Shown here piece by piece: positions 24,330 through 38,205 of a stretch of DNA of 64,000 bases. The notes under the pieces were generated by a model, which saw only the letters and a program-made list of their open reading frames with translations, made no database searches and was not told the origin of the DNA. Source of the stretch: Hofstenia miamia (Eukaryota; Xenacoelomorpha; Acoela); assembly GCA_004352715.1 (NCBI GenBank), contig SCFE01000050.1, positions 389,503 to 453,502 of the forward strand, in the 5' to 3' direction. How positions within the stretch are numbered: the stretch's first letter is position 1; every line of letters begins with the position of its first letter. A program made the translations under genes and the position numbers.

Positions 24330-25812
24330 AATCATTTATATAGCCGTCACTGCATTGATGTATCCAAGAAAAGAGATGGGAAATCCCTCTTCAAGTTTAC
24401 AACATGAAATTTATATTGCCTAATAACTACATTATTCTATGAAATACTTAATAGATACGATAATATAATACATACTAAAAGTCTAATTTTGCAATATTTA
24501 AAAAATTTATACTGAGATTTACCACACTGTTGAACTCAACTTCTTCACCACTGAAATACCAACCTTCAACAGAAAAGTTTGCCTATGCTTCTATATAAAT
24601 GCATAAATAAATTAACATATGCTAGAGTTAGATACTTTCGATTGTCTATATAGCTTCGCAGTTGGCAAATTTATGATATATACGTTCATGCAAGAGACTT
24701 TGTTTAATCCTATCGCCGACACTTATGTTTTTCTTATCCAGTCCCCTTTATCTATGTGTATTATGTACATATGAATATACGCTCGCTGCATTGTTATGAA
24801 TTTTGTGTGTACACATAGGGTACATTATATATATATATATATATATATGCATATACAGTAAACAAAAAAGTATGGAATTTTGTATAAATCATTGCTTCTG
24901 TAGGGTGTTTTCAATTTTCAGAAAGGATAATTGCATTATTTGTATGGATGGAGATTCTTTTGCACCAGGACTTACAATATGGGTGCACAAAATACAAATA
25001 CACGTTTGCAGATCCAGAGAGATACATATAGCCTCATCTAATGTGCATTTTAATATTGAACATTTTAATCATAAAATATGTACAAAGTTTTAACATGCTG
25101 TTGGGAACCTGTTCATTGCAGTGCTTGAATGAAACACCTTGGTAGGGCTATCACAAAAGTGTTCTTCAATAATTATCCTCCCATTCAATTAACTCTATAT
25201 TTTCAGAACCCATTTTTGTTGGCATTAAAAGGATATCCTCAATCAGGAAAGAATATTGAAATATATATGTGTTGAAATGTGGCCTGACCTCATATTTAAT
25301 CATTTTAATGTTAAGATTTTTGCTTTTTTATGAAAGTTTACGTACTAATCCATTCATAGTTTACATTTTATATTTATAATGTAAATGTTATAGATCTTAA
25401 AATGTTATGTTGATAAATTCCAATTGTTTGAGATCAGAAGTTTATATTATAGATCTAAGATTTAATCTAGCAGTGAATCTTTTAAACACCATATGATAAA
25501 TATAAATAAATCAATAATTCAACTTCAAAGAAAATTACTATTTAGTTGGAACTCCAATTTTGAAAAATCAAAACTTAAATCTCTATTTACTTAAACTCAA
25601 GTGCAAATAGGTCAATAGCTGTGGGAAAGATGATCACTTGCTAGTTAATTTCATTATCTAATTGGTTTCAATACAGCAATTCTGATAGCACATTGTAGAC
25701 AACACGTCATTTATTCAAATAAGGATGGTTATGTCTATATTAATTATATGAAGTTTTTGTACATTGAATTCATGGATTTTTCAATGTATTTATTTATAAG
25801 TATAAATTGATG

Positions 25813-25814
<2 letters not shown>
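24330..25814. other. Intronic stretch, nothing recognised
   Basis: AT-rich sequence with a TA tract at 24826-24848 and no credible exon. The frame at 24803-25093 starts in repeat DNA. Confidence 0.5.
24826..24848. repeat. (TA)n microsatellite
   Basis: Uninterrupted TA run. Confidence 0.95.
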
Positions 25815-25845
<31 letters not shown>

Positions 25846-25955
25846 NNNNNNNNNNNNNNNNNNNNNNNNNNNNNNNNNNNNNNNNNNNNNNNNNNNNNNN
25901 NNNNNNNNNNNNNNNNNNNNNNNNNNNNNNNNNNNNNNNNNNNNNNNNNNNNNNN
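25815..25955. repeat. (TA)n tract ending in an assembly gap
   Basis: TA run 25815-25845 followed by 110 N (25846-25955). The sequence after the gap is unrelated. Confidence 0.9.
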
Positions 25956-27259
25956 TTTTGTGAGGTGGGGGTGTCCTCATAGTTGTTGACTTGAGGTTGA
26001 TTATTCTTTCAAAAATTCTCGAATACAATCATCTTGAAATTAATCCTTACTCCAGCTTTATAGAAAAAGTAAACGAATAACTTGGAATAAGTTCTAATTG
26101 TATGCATATTAACACTAGGGGTAGGTCACAATACAGATAAATCAAGTTACGATGGACCTGATTGAGGCCAAAACATGATAAATTAGAACAGCTTTTTTAA
26201 TAAACTAAACTTTAAGAGACAAGACATGAATATTACCTCAGTTTCAGATAGCTGTTGTCAGTTTTGGTAAAAATAATGATATGGTGGTGGGCAAAAGTTC
26301 TTTCCGGTCTGAGCTGAAAAGAATTCTTTGTATTTCTTCAGAACAACTTTTCTCAACTGCGGATTTGTGTTGAACAAATATCGATGCTTACTGTCTGATG
26401 AAATATTTCAAATACAATGCTGTCTCAAGAGCTGGTTGAATTGTTATTTAAGTTTCATGCTTGAAATAATTTGCCTACTTTTTTGCTTTTTTTGTTCACA
26501 AACCTACCTCTACTTCACAGATAATATATGTTTCATGTAATGTAATGAAGCATAGACTCTTTTCACAAATTATATCTGTAGTAGTATTCCCAGTATTAGA
26601 AACAAACTATATGACATATTCCTTTAAATCACTTTGACCATGTTTTCACTACTGTTACATTAAAGTAACAAACCGCTTTCTCCACATTTTTGAACAATTT
26701 TATTGAAGTCTGTTAAGAAATATTGAAAGCCTTTGATATAAGCACATCTATGGGTTTGTATACACTCGTGAAATTTGGTAGGAATTATTAATCCTGTACA
26801 TGAAATATGTAAAAATAATATTTTTTCAAGTGAATTCTGATTTTTGTAAAAAATGTTTAAGTTCATAACATACCTAATGTTCAGATAATGAGTCGGTCTA
26901 ATGCCCATGGTATCAACAACTGTCCTCCATTATTTTGTTTTTGGAAAAGAACAGTGTGAGCCCTGTTCAGGTGCGCGGCGCTCAATTCAGAGGATGTCTT
27001 CATTATATATTTTAAATATTTTTGTGGAAACACCCACATATTTTGAACATTTTTCTAGTGATTATGCTGCTAGATTGGACTTCAGATTGTTCTTTTCAGG
27101 TACGTGACAACACCTATGACTTCGTGCGAAGGCAAATTAACATTGAAAAGAAACAATTTTTATGGTGTAGTTTTTCAGATTTTCATTAGCTCATGAGTTA
27201 TCATTATTTAAGTAGTATTTGAAGAAGATTTTGGAAAACTTTTAGTGTTAGCCTTCCAT

Positions 27260-27263
27260 ATTA

Positions 27264-27313
<50 letters not shown>

Positions 27314-27323
27314 ATTATTATTA
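27260..27323. repeat. (ATT)n trinucleotide repeat
   Basis: Almost perfect ATT/TTA repeat with one interruption near its right end. It is translated as a poly-leucine artefact in one frame. Confidence 0.95.
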
Positions 27324-30300
27324 GCATTACTGCATGTAGATTATTTTCAAATGATATTTAACCAAATGTGTAAAATTTGCGACACCAAATCTCAGAAATA
27401 TATAAAACTCCTAAATTGCAATAATAGGTCTAATATCACTTTAATCAACAAAAATATTTTAATAAATGTAATATAAAGCATGCTAATAAATTAAATTATG
27501 CGCTAATCTTATTTTACTATTGGTTTTTGAAATTTATACTTGAGGGAAATGGATATTTGGTGATACATTACAGTTCATGAATAAATGCAAACAGAAGTTT
27601 TGAATTAAATTAAATAACAATTAATTTTTTCTCGAAGCAGACTTTACAATTGTTTATTTAGTTCCATCATTCTAATTCCCACAGCCATAATGCATCCATT
27701 CTTTTTACTCAAGTTATTCAATATTCATTTACTTAATTTATGACAAACTTATTTTCTATCATCAAAATATGTGGGAAAATTTTCCAATTACAATATTATA
27801 TTTTTAATGGTCAATATTGACTCTCTGTTGGTGTATAGCAAAGCAATGTATGGTTATTCAAAACTCAAAATAAATAGTGAATTTTAACATTATTTTTATT
27901 GGGGGTTGCAAAATTTCACCCCAATCACATATCTTAAAAAATTTTTTACCGCATGATACTTTTATTGATTTCCTGAAAAAATTGTCTTAATGTCTTTCTC
28001 CACACAGATTTATGGATGTTTTGTCAGGGATAGTACTAACATATTTTTATACTGAAATATTCATATTTAGTTCGTTTAGTTCCCCATAATGGATTTTTTG
28101 TTACAATTTGGGTAGGACAGGAGAACAAATGTATTGTTCAGTAAAATTTGTAACACATATAGAAAAATAGCATAAATCGCATCTATTCATTTTATCTGTC
28201 CGATATTATAATAAATGGCATATTTTGCTGACTCATGTTGGAAAATGCTGACGTCAGCAAAAATATGCTAGCAGCATGCAATATCACTATTAGTATTTAA
28301 TGTTATATGTTATGATATGAGAAACTACCTGCCAAATTTCAAAGTGATGGGATCCTTATTAAAGAAAATATGAAGAGGTGAAATTTTGCCCCCCCCCACC
28401 ATTAATGACTTATGCAGAAAAGCCTAATAAAAACTGAGTTAATATAAAGCTACAATCTCTTTAAAAAATTTCACTTCCAAAAATCTAGCACTTACTATAC
28501 TTAAGCATTGCACTCAATACTTTCACTGTTAGTTTCACAATCACTAAGTGGTGATAATCTTGAAAATTTGGGACGGTTATTAAAACTAGTAGCAAGATGG
28601 ATTGTTAGTAAATTGTGATATATAATCGAAGGTTTATTTAGCGATTGAAGAAATAGACTAAATAAGATGTTTGTATTAATCGCATTAGAAATGATTTCTA
28701 CTTTTCAGTTATTTAAATGAAACAGAATACTTGTTAACTGTACTTTGTTCCTTTTGACCTATCCTCTAAAAAAACTTTTGCTCAGTTTAGTTCGTGATCT
28801 TAGGGATGTTTCTTTGTTACTTTCATTGTAGAAGTCAATAATAGCTCTAAATCAGTTTTTAAATTAAAATTTCTCATAAATATAGGAAATAATTTAATTG
28901 CTTTAAATTAATTTGGAAACAATTTGCAAGTTGCAAATCATAAAAATATTACTTGTTTATATTAGTGCTTATTTTTTTGAAGTTCTTGATAAGTAGATAT
29001 TTAATTATAAATGCTTAGTCGTTTTCTGAACAATAATAATATAGAAAAATTTACTTTATAGTTATTTATTTTGCATATATGCATTTACTAATGCTAAAAA
29101 CAATATTTTTGATAAATTTTAGAAAATAACTCTTTCCTTATGCATATTTTTTTAGAAAAAATACGGTATTTTTTTAAACTAATTTTAAAAAATGCGCATG
29201 TACTACATATACCAAATTGGAGAATTAATGTGTATTATATACTTGATTAAAATTTTAGAACCATATATTGAAAATTGAATTTGCCCTTGTATTTAATGTT
29301 CTTTGCAAATTAATTTTATCTAAATTTTACATTAAGAATTGTGACCTATTTGGGGAAAATTTTATAGGGCTAAATATCAGTAATTTAAAAGAGCAGTAAT
29401 TTCCAAGATGATGGATTACTTGGTTCTGCCAAATGACAGCACATGATCCTTTAATATATTTATTATTCAATCCCTTAATGACAGCTGGCTAATGAGTGAA
29501 TGAAAGCCACGCAATTAATCATATTTATTGCTGTCAATCACCATTTCAGACTTTTTCCGGATAAAAAATACTTAAAAGTATTCGCGATTTTAAAATTTCT
29601 TTAATAGAGGTCATTTGTCGAAAGTTTAGTGAAAACTGAAATGGAGTTAATATCAGATGTTGGCAATGCATTTGCTTGAGGGATATTTTTAGTTTTCATA
29701 CTTGAATATATGTGAACTGCGATATTTACAATTGTGAATGAATTTTAAAAATGCTGCTCTGACAGAAAATTCATTTCTTGACCTACCCACCAATTCTTGT
29801 TGCGATTCCAAGATTTGCTTCAATATTCTTAGGCATTCAATTTTCTGCTCCTCGTATCAAGGAAATTGAATAAACGCAATCGAGGATGCACGTTTGACAT
29901 TTTGACGATCTGCGAAAACCAAAAACTTCTTAATGATTTCTTTGCTATGCTACCTTTTTTTGTGTTCAAAGGGTTTTTTTTCATTTAAGTAATACTAAAA
30001 CACTCGTTGATACATCTTGTCATTTTTCACGACTTTTTAGGTAACAATGACTCAAATTTTACAAACTTCATAGATAATTTAGATGTAGAGTAAAATTTGC
30101 ATGAAAATACTGTTGCAAATGATTTTTAGGCCGGAGTATATTTAGCAATATGACAGCAGATTTACAGTTTGCAGATATATTTATGAGCTTGATTTTAGTT
30201 GACATTGTCTAAATTTTTTTCTATCACAATAATCATAGTTCACGATTTGTGGCCACATCATTATACGTTAGGCATGTATACCTAAATATGCAGGTGTTTC

Positions 30301-31797
30301 TGTTGATATGACCTATGTTTCTACACTATTTTCTTGTAACAAAACAAATTTCCAATTAAAACAAAGTTTGTTTTAAAATGAATAATTCAATCCTTTTTAA
30401 AGTACTCCAAATAATCACTTGTTCTAAAAAAATTATGTCATCCCTAGAAGGTCTAAAAACCGAGCTGGTGTTTATTCTCTCGAGAGATCGACAGTGATGT
30501 GACTAGCCATTGTTGTGTTTTGTTTCGAACATAAAGGTCAATATATTGAACAGCTCTTGTGAAATGTGATTCAACATCTACATGTATTTGCATAGTTTAA
30601 AAATATAGAATAATGTGTGTTTTCATTGTCACTTTGTCTTCTTCTTGCACATGCTGAAGATGGTGTAGAAAAATCCAGCAGATAAACTGAAGCACCCTGT
30701 ATGCAACATCATAAGCACTAAGTAAAATATGACAATTGTCTGAAGGCCTCATGACATTGATTCTCTTTAGATACTTCTAAATTATTTCAGATTTGAATAA
30801 AATTATACAACCAACTGTTTTCATTGAAAGAAATATTAATCTCACTTGAGAGAAACACTTTCAAACCTTGAATTTCTGGAACACAATACTCTACATGTAA
30901 ATGTGAGGCATACTTTCCGAATCAATTAAATTTGTTTGTCATGCAAGATTATGTAAAGGAAGGTATTTGGCAAAGATCGAAGTATTGGAAAGCTTGGGTG
31001 GAAATAAAGGTGGAAATAAATTTTAAGCATGTAAATTGTATTTATGTCAATAAATTATTTATGAAAAGCCAAGAAAACAATGTAGCACTGCATAGAACAA
31101 CAGCCAATTGAGAATAATTTTACACCAAACTTCTTAATGTAGAGCACAATTTAAAAAATGAATAATTTAATAAAATCATTAGTTAAATTCATTGAATTCA
31201 AAAAGATCTTATTACTATCTGAATTGCTCGATTCATATTTAGGAATACCAATTTGTTTTCATTTGGGGAAATGTTTTTTTTAAATTTCTAGCGCTCGTCT
31301 GTGACTAAAAGTTGAAGAGTATTTGTATTATTTTACTCATATCAATATGACTTGCGAAGGTCTTTCCATAAATTTCATACTATGCACAAAAAGCTAAAGC
31401 CTGAGTTAACTGAGCACATTCTACGTGTATTTTAGAATTCTAAAGAATCAATCAATAATATTACATTTGTGAAATATGCATAATTTAGTGACTATTCTCT
31501 TTTATAGATATTTTGAAATTTCAATTTTACAGCAATATAAATCTATGATGCAAAGGACATATAGACAACTCAAAATCCAATTTTGGCATTTGCTTTCTTT
31601 GTGTACATGTGTCTCTAATTTAAGCAAATAGTCTATATGGACTCCATATTATGGAGTTTTGTGAAAATGATCTTATAGAATTTCAAACATACCTCTGTGC
31701 TTAAAGCGTAGATTTCCATAAGCTAAAAAAATTGGTTTGATATTTTTTTTAAATATACATAGCCTACCATAAAATGCGTGATGTTATATTTAAATAG

Positions 31798-31994
31798 TGT
31801 TTTTGATTGGTGGCCAAAGCCATTAGTGTTATCAAATCTGTGCCTAAATAAATTTGAAGACATATCAACTAGTTGCCATCCTTTTTGTCCTCAAAATGTC
31901 ACAAACGGCTCAATTGATAACGATCCTGTCATAAGTAGTCTATTTTTTGCAAAAGACACGATTTTATGTCACTTTGAGATCAATCAAAATAAAG
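31798..31994 (+). CDS. Candidate internal exon of an unknown gene
   Basis: A 197-nt stretch lies between an acceptor-like TTTAAATAG and a good donor (AAAG/GTATGT). One frame is open throughout and encodes about 65 residues: WWPKP near the start, a C-x3-C pair (CHPFC), an N-glycosylation-like NVTNGS, and FFAKDTILCHFEINQNK at the end. Composition is more balanced than the flanks. It would start with one base of a split codon and end in phase 1, so it cannot sit between receptor exons that both use phase 0. It may be part of a nested gene or a chance frame. No function is proposed. Confidence 0.3.
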
Positions 31995-33451
31995 GTATGT
32001 TCTAGGCTTTGGTGCTGTTGTTATGGAAAAAGAAAATAAAATGTGTGAATATGAAGTACTTCAAAAAATATACTTACAAAAACTAATGCTATGATCTTAC
32101 TCTTCGACAATTTATGTCTAATTTCTTATCACTTCAAGACAACTAAAAAAATACAATTGTGTTACAAAGAATAGCATGAGAAAAAGTGTATTTTTTACTT
32201 TCTATTATACTGAACCCAGAGAATCGTTATTTAGTTAATTATAGTTTCCTCAAAAATTATATTTTTCAAGGAATTTTCTATTTTTACACAAAAATATGCA
32301 GCTATAAATGTGTAGTGAAAGTTTTCTCATTCTTCAGAACTTCAACATGTATTAACTGCTGACATCAACCGATTATGATGGAAAAACTTGATGTAAATAT
32401 TACTGTGAAGACTTTAGTTTCAATTTTCAAATTTTGGTAGAAATGCAATGAATCTGAAGATATTTTTCATACTCCAAGATTTTTCTTTATAGGCCTGATG
32501 CTCAATATCTATAGAACCGATAAGTACATTAATAAATGATGACAATATTTACTGTTCATTAATTTCATATTTAAGATTTAATCAACTCATATGTAGAGGA
32601 AATTTGCGAAATTATTAATCTAGAATTAATCTTGTAACTGTACATCTGTAGTTAAATTTATATTTTATTACGGAATGCCTTAACCGAGCATAAAACCTTC
32701 AATTTTTTATTTTGATACATGTATGCAAACTAGTTTTAGTTAATTTATTATTGTCATAATAACGGACTTTTATAAACTAAATTGAACTAAAAATTTCAAA
32801 ACATTATTCTATTTATAAGGTAATGATAAATATTTTATGCTCTGTAACATCCATTATAATAAATTCAGCGACTCACAATTTTTCAAAGTCACTTTTAATT
32901 AAATGCTTTGGAGTCAAGGTGATGAAAAATTGATTACCATTGTCTATGGTAATAAATAGCGATTATGAACATTTAATGAATTTATTAAATTTTAAACACT
33001 CATGTTTTGTGGGAATCTTCAAGGAGTCTTTTGTTTTAAGTTAACTAGAAATTTTGAAATTATATGATCATCGAATTAACCTAGATATGTCCATGTACTC
33101 GATTATGGATATAAAGCTATTTCGAAATGAAACCATACATACATTAAGAACTAAAGTTACGCTATGCAGAATGCAAATTAGGTTTAATGGGAATAAGCAT
33201 GCGGTGTGAGGTATGAATGCTTCTCTTAATTTCATATTTTCGCAAACTTGAAATTATAAAAAATTGATATTTAGAAAATCAAACATTTTTAGACAAGTTT
33301 TAAAAAATGATTTCACATTTCTAAAAATATCTTAATAGAACTAATTATTTCAAATCTTAAAATAATTACGTTACGATGTCGCTATCTCGCTAACTTTATG
33401 ATACTTGCTTCTTAATTGTACACTATAAGTATGAGTAATTTCTTTATCGTC

Positions 33452-33472
33452 TATATATATATATATATATAN
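33452..33472. repeat. (TA)n tract ending in a single N
   Basis: TA run of 20 bases then one N at 33472. It borders the Penelope-like tail fragment on its left. Confidence 0.9.
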
Positions 33473-33690
33473 GAAGCATTATACTTAAAGAAATTAGAAC
33501 GGACCAACATACTAAACAAGCAAATGAATACATTTCAAAGATTACATCTATTTTAAATCTTATCATATACAATTATTTTAGTTAATTATAAAGTGTAGTT
33601 TATAGTTTTGTAAAAAAATTTTCTGGGAAAATATTCTGACGATGATCAATAAAAGATCGAAACGCGTCAAATAGTGGATTCAATTTTAAA
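33473..33690 (+). mobile_element. Short Penelope-like 3' tail in a (TA)n tract
   Basis: The last 60 bases read CTGACGATGATC, spacer, AGATCGAAACGCGTC, then run into (TA)n at 33691. The left border is also (TA)n. This tail layout matches the minus-strand tails at 22319 and 50912. No GIY-YIG motif is preserved; upstream bases give only a short lysine-rich frame. It is probably a strongly 5'-truncated copy. Confidence 0.45.
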
Positions 33691-33709
33691 ATATATATAT
33701 ATATATATA
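33691..33709. repeat. (TA)n tract, right border of the fragment
   Basis: TA run directly after the tail. Confidence 0.95.
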
Positions 33710-34804
33710 ATTAAAAAGCGAAATATTTACTAGCAGCAAATTAAAACCCATTTTACAATGGGATAAATTTCTTGACTCTGAACGTCTCAAATCCCTAATC
33801 CGGGAATTACTGAAATTATTTTATAGAAATCTAATGTGCGTGTTATAAATCGCTTTTATCTTAAAGTCTGCTGATCAAATTTAATACCTTTAATCTATTC
33901 TAAGTTTGTAAAGAAAGATTTCTATGACATAAGAATGACTGTTCTGTGGAAAACCGTTAGACGGTGAGACAGCAGCAAATGATTCCGTAAATTTGAAATT
34001 ATTTCTTGGTTTAAACTAATTTATTATTTAAGCGATGCCTATCTATAATATTTATAGTTTTAAATTTATGGTTTATTCAATTTCAATTGAAGTGTATGCA
34101 TACTTACTGCTCTATTTCGCTTGTTGAGAGTTAACCCTAAATTCTTCATTGTATACTGTTTTGTCAACATTTACAAGCAATTTTCTAAAACTTAATTAGG
34201 AAATTTGAGAATGCTGAGATTTTTGATAAAAATTATTTCTGTGTTTTCAATGGAAAATAGGATTTTTGCAAAAACCTTAAGATTCAGGTAGTGAACTAAC
34301 CTAAACCCATCTGCAATAGCGAATTAGGAAAGCTTACAATTTTCAAATTGAAATATCACAAATTGTAAATATTGATTCTTTAGGGTAAAATTTCTTTGAA
34401 AAAAACAACGGTTGTTGGACGAAACTATAGATTTTTATCATTTTCACAAAGAATCTTCTTTAATTTCTTCAACCAATAAGTTTGAGCCTATAAAACTAGC
34501 AAGATCTACATAATAACATTTTAGATTTACTGTTTGAATGTGAGCAGTGAAACTTTAAGCTAGTTATTCAGTTTCTCACGTATTTGCAATAATCTCGATT
34601 TCGATGTTTATATATAATATTATGTTTCATAATATTATTGAATAAGTTTATGTTTAAATTTTCTTTTGTGTAAAAATACAAAAATCAATTTGTGAAGACA
34701 AAGATTCCTTTTAATGCTGCTTACAGTAGGATGCTTTTCTATGCAGAGTTGTACTTTTAAAAAAAAAATATATATATAATAGAGATTGTGTTTCTGCAAG
34801 GGAA
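33710..34804. other. Intronic stretch, nothing recognised
   Basis: AT-rich sequence with no motif, repeat or credible exon that I can support. Confidence 0.5.
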
Positions 34805-36760
34805 ATAACTTCCAACTTCGACTATGTAGGACCAGCTTAGAACTAAATGCAAACAAATCAAATTAAAAGATAACGAGTGAACACAGCAAATAGGAAGTTA
34901 AGCTGAAAGCAATCTTAAATCAGGTGATGTACAGAAGCAAAATACTGATCAAATGGAACATGTCAAAGCTAAAGTCAATATAATTTACACATGCATAGTG
35001 TAACTAGAGACTCTGTTTTCGATTTCCTGAAAATCATGATGCATTTTCTAAAACCCTTCGAAATTTATATCCTGGTGATGATGCCTTTCTGGTCAACTCT
35101 TCTCTATTTAACATTACAAAATAATAATCCGTGGAATGAAAAAGTGCAATATGGCCAAAATTAGGTTCATGCCATGCATGTCAAATGCGGATAGATTCAG
35201 GAGCGTCGTAAACCAATAAACTCTTGGGAGAGGTCAACTTTATTTATTTAACTGCTGAAAATATTTAAATTTCGGAATCCCACAACAGCATTGTAAATGC
35301 AAGAATAACGAAATATTGCAGCTAAACNATTTAACATTGCAAAATATTATTCCGTGGAATGAAAAAGTGCAATAGGGCCAAAATTAGGTTCATGCCATGC
35401 ATGACAAATGCGGATAAACTCTTGGGAGAGGTCAACTGTATTTATTTAACTGCTGAAAATATTTAAATTTCGGAATCCCACAACAGCATTGTAAATGCAA
35501 GAATAACGAAATATTGCAGCTAAACTCCAGTACTGATTTAGCGCTATAACATTCATTACTGGGTTTCACGGAATACTGAATTTTACAAAAAAAGTACATA
35601 ATACTCTACAATGAAAGTGTAAATGCACTAAGAAGTACTAAGAATGTCCAGGTGCATGAAAAATCAAAATTTACATTTACAATTAAAATTTTTACTGTTT
35701 TCAGAAATACTTAGTAATTGTTGGTTGAAGACTGTTTTTCTGCCTAGTTTTAAGAAAAATTTCTTAAATTTTCAAAAATTTTCCAACAACATCACTATTA
35801 TGAAGAATGTATTCTTCAGCCATTACGCAATACTGAAGTTTAAAAGCAAAGCACATTTGTATTTTGGACATGGGGCTTTAGCATTTTTAAACAATCAGGG
35901 ATTTTTGCGCGGTACTGGAGTCGGACTGTAGTTCTCAGCAATCACTTAAATAAATTTTGCATGCAATTGTGCATTGCAGTGTAGAAACNATAACTTCCAA
36001 CTTCGACTATGTAGGACCAGCTTAGAACTAAATGCAAACAAATCAAATTTAAAGATAACGAGTGAACACAGCAAATAGGAAGTTAAGCTGAAAGCAATCT
36101 TAAATCAGGTGATGTACAGAAGCAAAATACTGATCAAATGGAACATGTCAAAGCTAAAGTCAATATAATTTACACATGCATAGTGTAACTAGAGACTCTG
36201 TTTTCGATTTCCTGAAAATCATGATGCATTTTCTAAAACCCTTCGAAATTTATATCCTGGTGATGATGCCTTTCTGGTCAACTCTTCTCTATTTAACATT
36301 ACAAAATAATAATCCGTGGAATGAAAAAGTGCAATATGGCCAAAATTAGGTTCATGCCATGCATGTCAAATGCGGATAGATTCAGGAGCGTCGTAAACCA
36401 ATAAACTCTTGGGAGAGGTCAACTTTATTTATTTAACTGCTGAAAATATTTAAATTTCGGAATCCCACAACAGCATTGTAAATGCAAGAATAACGAAATA
36501 TTGCAGCTAAACTCCAGTACTGATTTAGCGCTAGCTTAGAACTAAATGCAAACAAATCAAATTTAAAGATAACGAGTGAACACAGCAAATAGGAAAATAA
36601 GCTGAAAGCATCTTAAATCAGGTGATGTACAGAAGCAAAATACTGATCAAATGGAACATCTCAAAGCTAAAGTCAAAATAATTTACACATGCATAGTTTA
36701 ACTAGAGATTCTGTTTTCGATTGCCTGAAAATCATGATACATTTTCTAAGCTCCTTCGAA
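34805..36760 (+). repeat. Cluster of a 514-bp tandem repeat with single-N joins
   Basis: The unit starts GCTTAGAACTAAATGC and ends TGATTTAGCGCTA. One full copy runs 36020-36533 and is followed at once by a partial, more diverged copy from 36534. A nearly identical copy begins at 34835 and is cut at the N at 35328. After that N a different version resumes at 35329, lacking about 20-25 bases present in the others. A second single N (35989) precedes the last array. The order therefore mixes real tandem repetition with unmerged alleles. No coding content was recognised. Confidence 0.8.
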
Positions 36761-36894
36761 ATTTATAATAGCGCGATGCCACTGAGTAGGGTCCCAAATA
36801 TTCAAACGACCTTTAATTTTGGGTGTGTCTACAGCTGTTTTGTCAAAATATGCAAATTTATACCATATTTTACTAAGTAATTTTGAATTTGTTA

Positions 36895-37232
36895 CAAACT
36901 TGTCAGCAAGGCGAGCTTGAGCACTACATTGGATATACAACGAGCCCAAAACGAGCCTTTATTAATCCAAGCAAATTCATAGTTTTGTTTATTAATTTGA
37001 TTATGCAGATTTTTCTGATTTTTTTATTCAATGTATCTTTTTTATAATCTTATTTTAAAATGTTTATTAAATAATAGGAAGAGCTATGTAAAAAATTATG
37101 AGAGCGCACTATTTTTAAAAGAATTTTTTAAGCTAAAACGAGCCTCATTGAAAAGTTCTTAGCAAGCCGAGCAGAAAATACTCAAAAGTAAAACGAGCCA
37201 AGCTTAAAAATTGTTGCTCGTTGACAAGTCTA
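36895..37232. mobile_element. 338-bp hAT-type MITE
   Basis: The element is flanked by a perfect 8-bp target duplication ATTTGTTA (36887-36894 and 37233-37240), the size used by hAT transposases. Its ends are imperfect inverted repeats: CAAACTTGTCAGCAAGGCGAG on the left and TAGACTTGTCAACGAGC read inward from the right. There is no transposase gene. At least six GAGC or GCTC motifs, often as ACGAGCC, cluster near both ends, as subterminal transposase-binding repeats do in hAT elements. Confidence 0.75.
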
Positions 37233-38094
37233 ATTTGTTAACATTCAGTAAGCAAGCTCTTACAATGTTTCACTTACATATTTATTCTATGCTTTAATCC
37301 TGCCACACTTGCAAATCTGGTCATGGAATCAAAAGATATAAAATTAACTAAAATGAAACAAAGATTTCTGAAATTTGAAGAGCATTTACTTTGTAAAATT
37401 ACAGAGTATATTGTTTTGTTAACTTTAAATTAACATTTCATCCATAGATTTCTACCAAAAAGAAAGAATAGAATTGCATTGGTTAAGATATTCGCGACTA
37501 CGGAAAAAATTTCATTTAATTTTCTATTATATAATTTACTCAATTATTTTAAATGACTTGTTATTCCAGCTTAAGTGGAAAAAGAACGTCGGGAGAAATT
37601 TATTCCTACTCTGGGAGAAACATTTCAAACAACACTGACCAGTTCGCGTTTACATAAATTTCAAAATAAATTTTGAAGATTTCAATTATTATAATTTCCA
37701 CCAAAAACTTGATGATAATTTAGGATTTAAAATGAAACTTTAGGTGTTTGCCAAAACTTAAACTCCTTATGAGTCTCTAGCAATTGCCCACACCAATAAG
37801 TATGCAATAACTTAAAACGCTTAATAATTTATTGAAATTCTGCTCATTTCCAACGCAACTCCAAAAGAAATTCAAACGGGATCTGAGATGTCAAACACAA
37901 GTGAAAATCGAAAGCGAGTGGACTTGTCCAAACCACTTGCAACATTGAGCCTAAGCAATTGTGTAGTTGGTGTTCGTCTTAAACGCAGAATTTAGTTTTT
38001 TAACCCCAAGCAGGAATGTAGTGTTGAAGATTTTTACTAAATTGTATTGTTGTGCTTAAGGTAATTGAAAAGTTTAACAATTTTTAAAAATGGT

Positions 38095-38205
38095 CAAGTC
38101 CAAATCCCATGAGAGCAACAACGCATCTTAAATATTTCTTTTTATATAGATAGACCACCCGATTCCGCAAAGACCCGCTCAATACAATTAGAGGGGGCCG
38201 CTTAA
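38095..38205 (+). repeat. Dispersed repeat, copy 1 (short)
   Basis: Shares CCCATGAGAG, a T-rich spacer and TAGATAGACCACCC with the longer copies at 48300 and 53290. Divergence is clear, so all three are old. Confidence 0.4.

Larger units (their letters stand above)
25956..33451. other. Receptor intron 1, later part; one candidate exon only
   Basis: AT-rich DNA with an (ATT)n tract at 27260 and a C10 run near 28388. A frame at 26901-27107 (+) ends at a donor-like AG/GTACGTG, but I see no matching acceptor or family. The only stretch with two plausible splice sites is at 31798-31994. Confidence 0.5.

Noticed and set aside
27264-27476. Poly-leucine open frame
   Set aside because: It is the (ATT)n repeat read in one frame.
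36746-36949. Minus frame with KIKGRLNIWDPTQWHRAI
   Set aside because: It looks slightly protein-like but overlaps the tandem-repeat edge and the hAT MITE, and matches no family I know.
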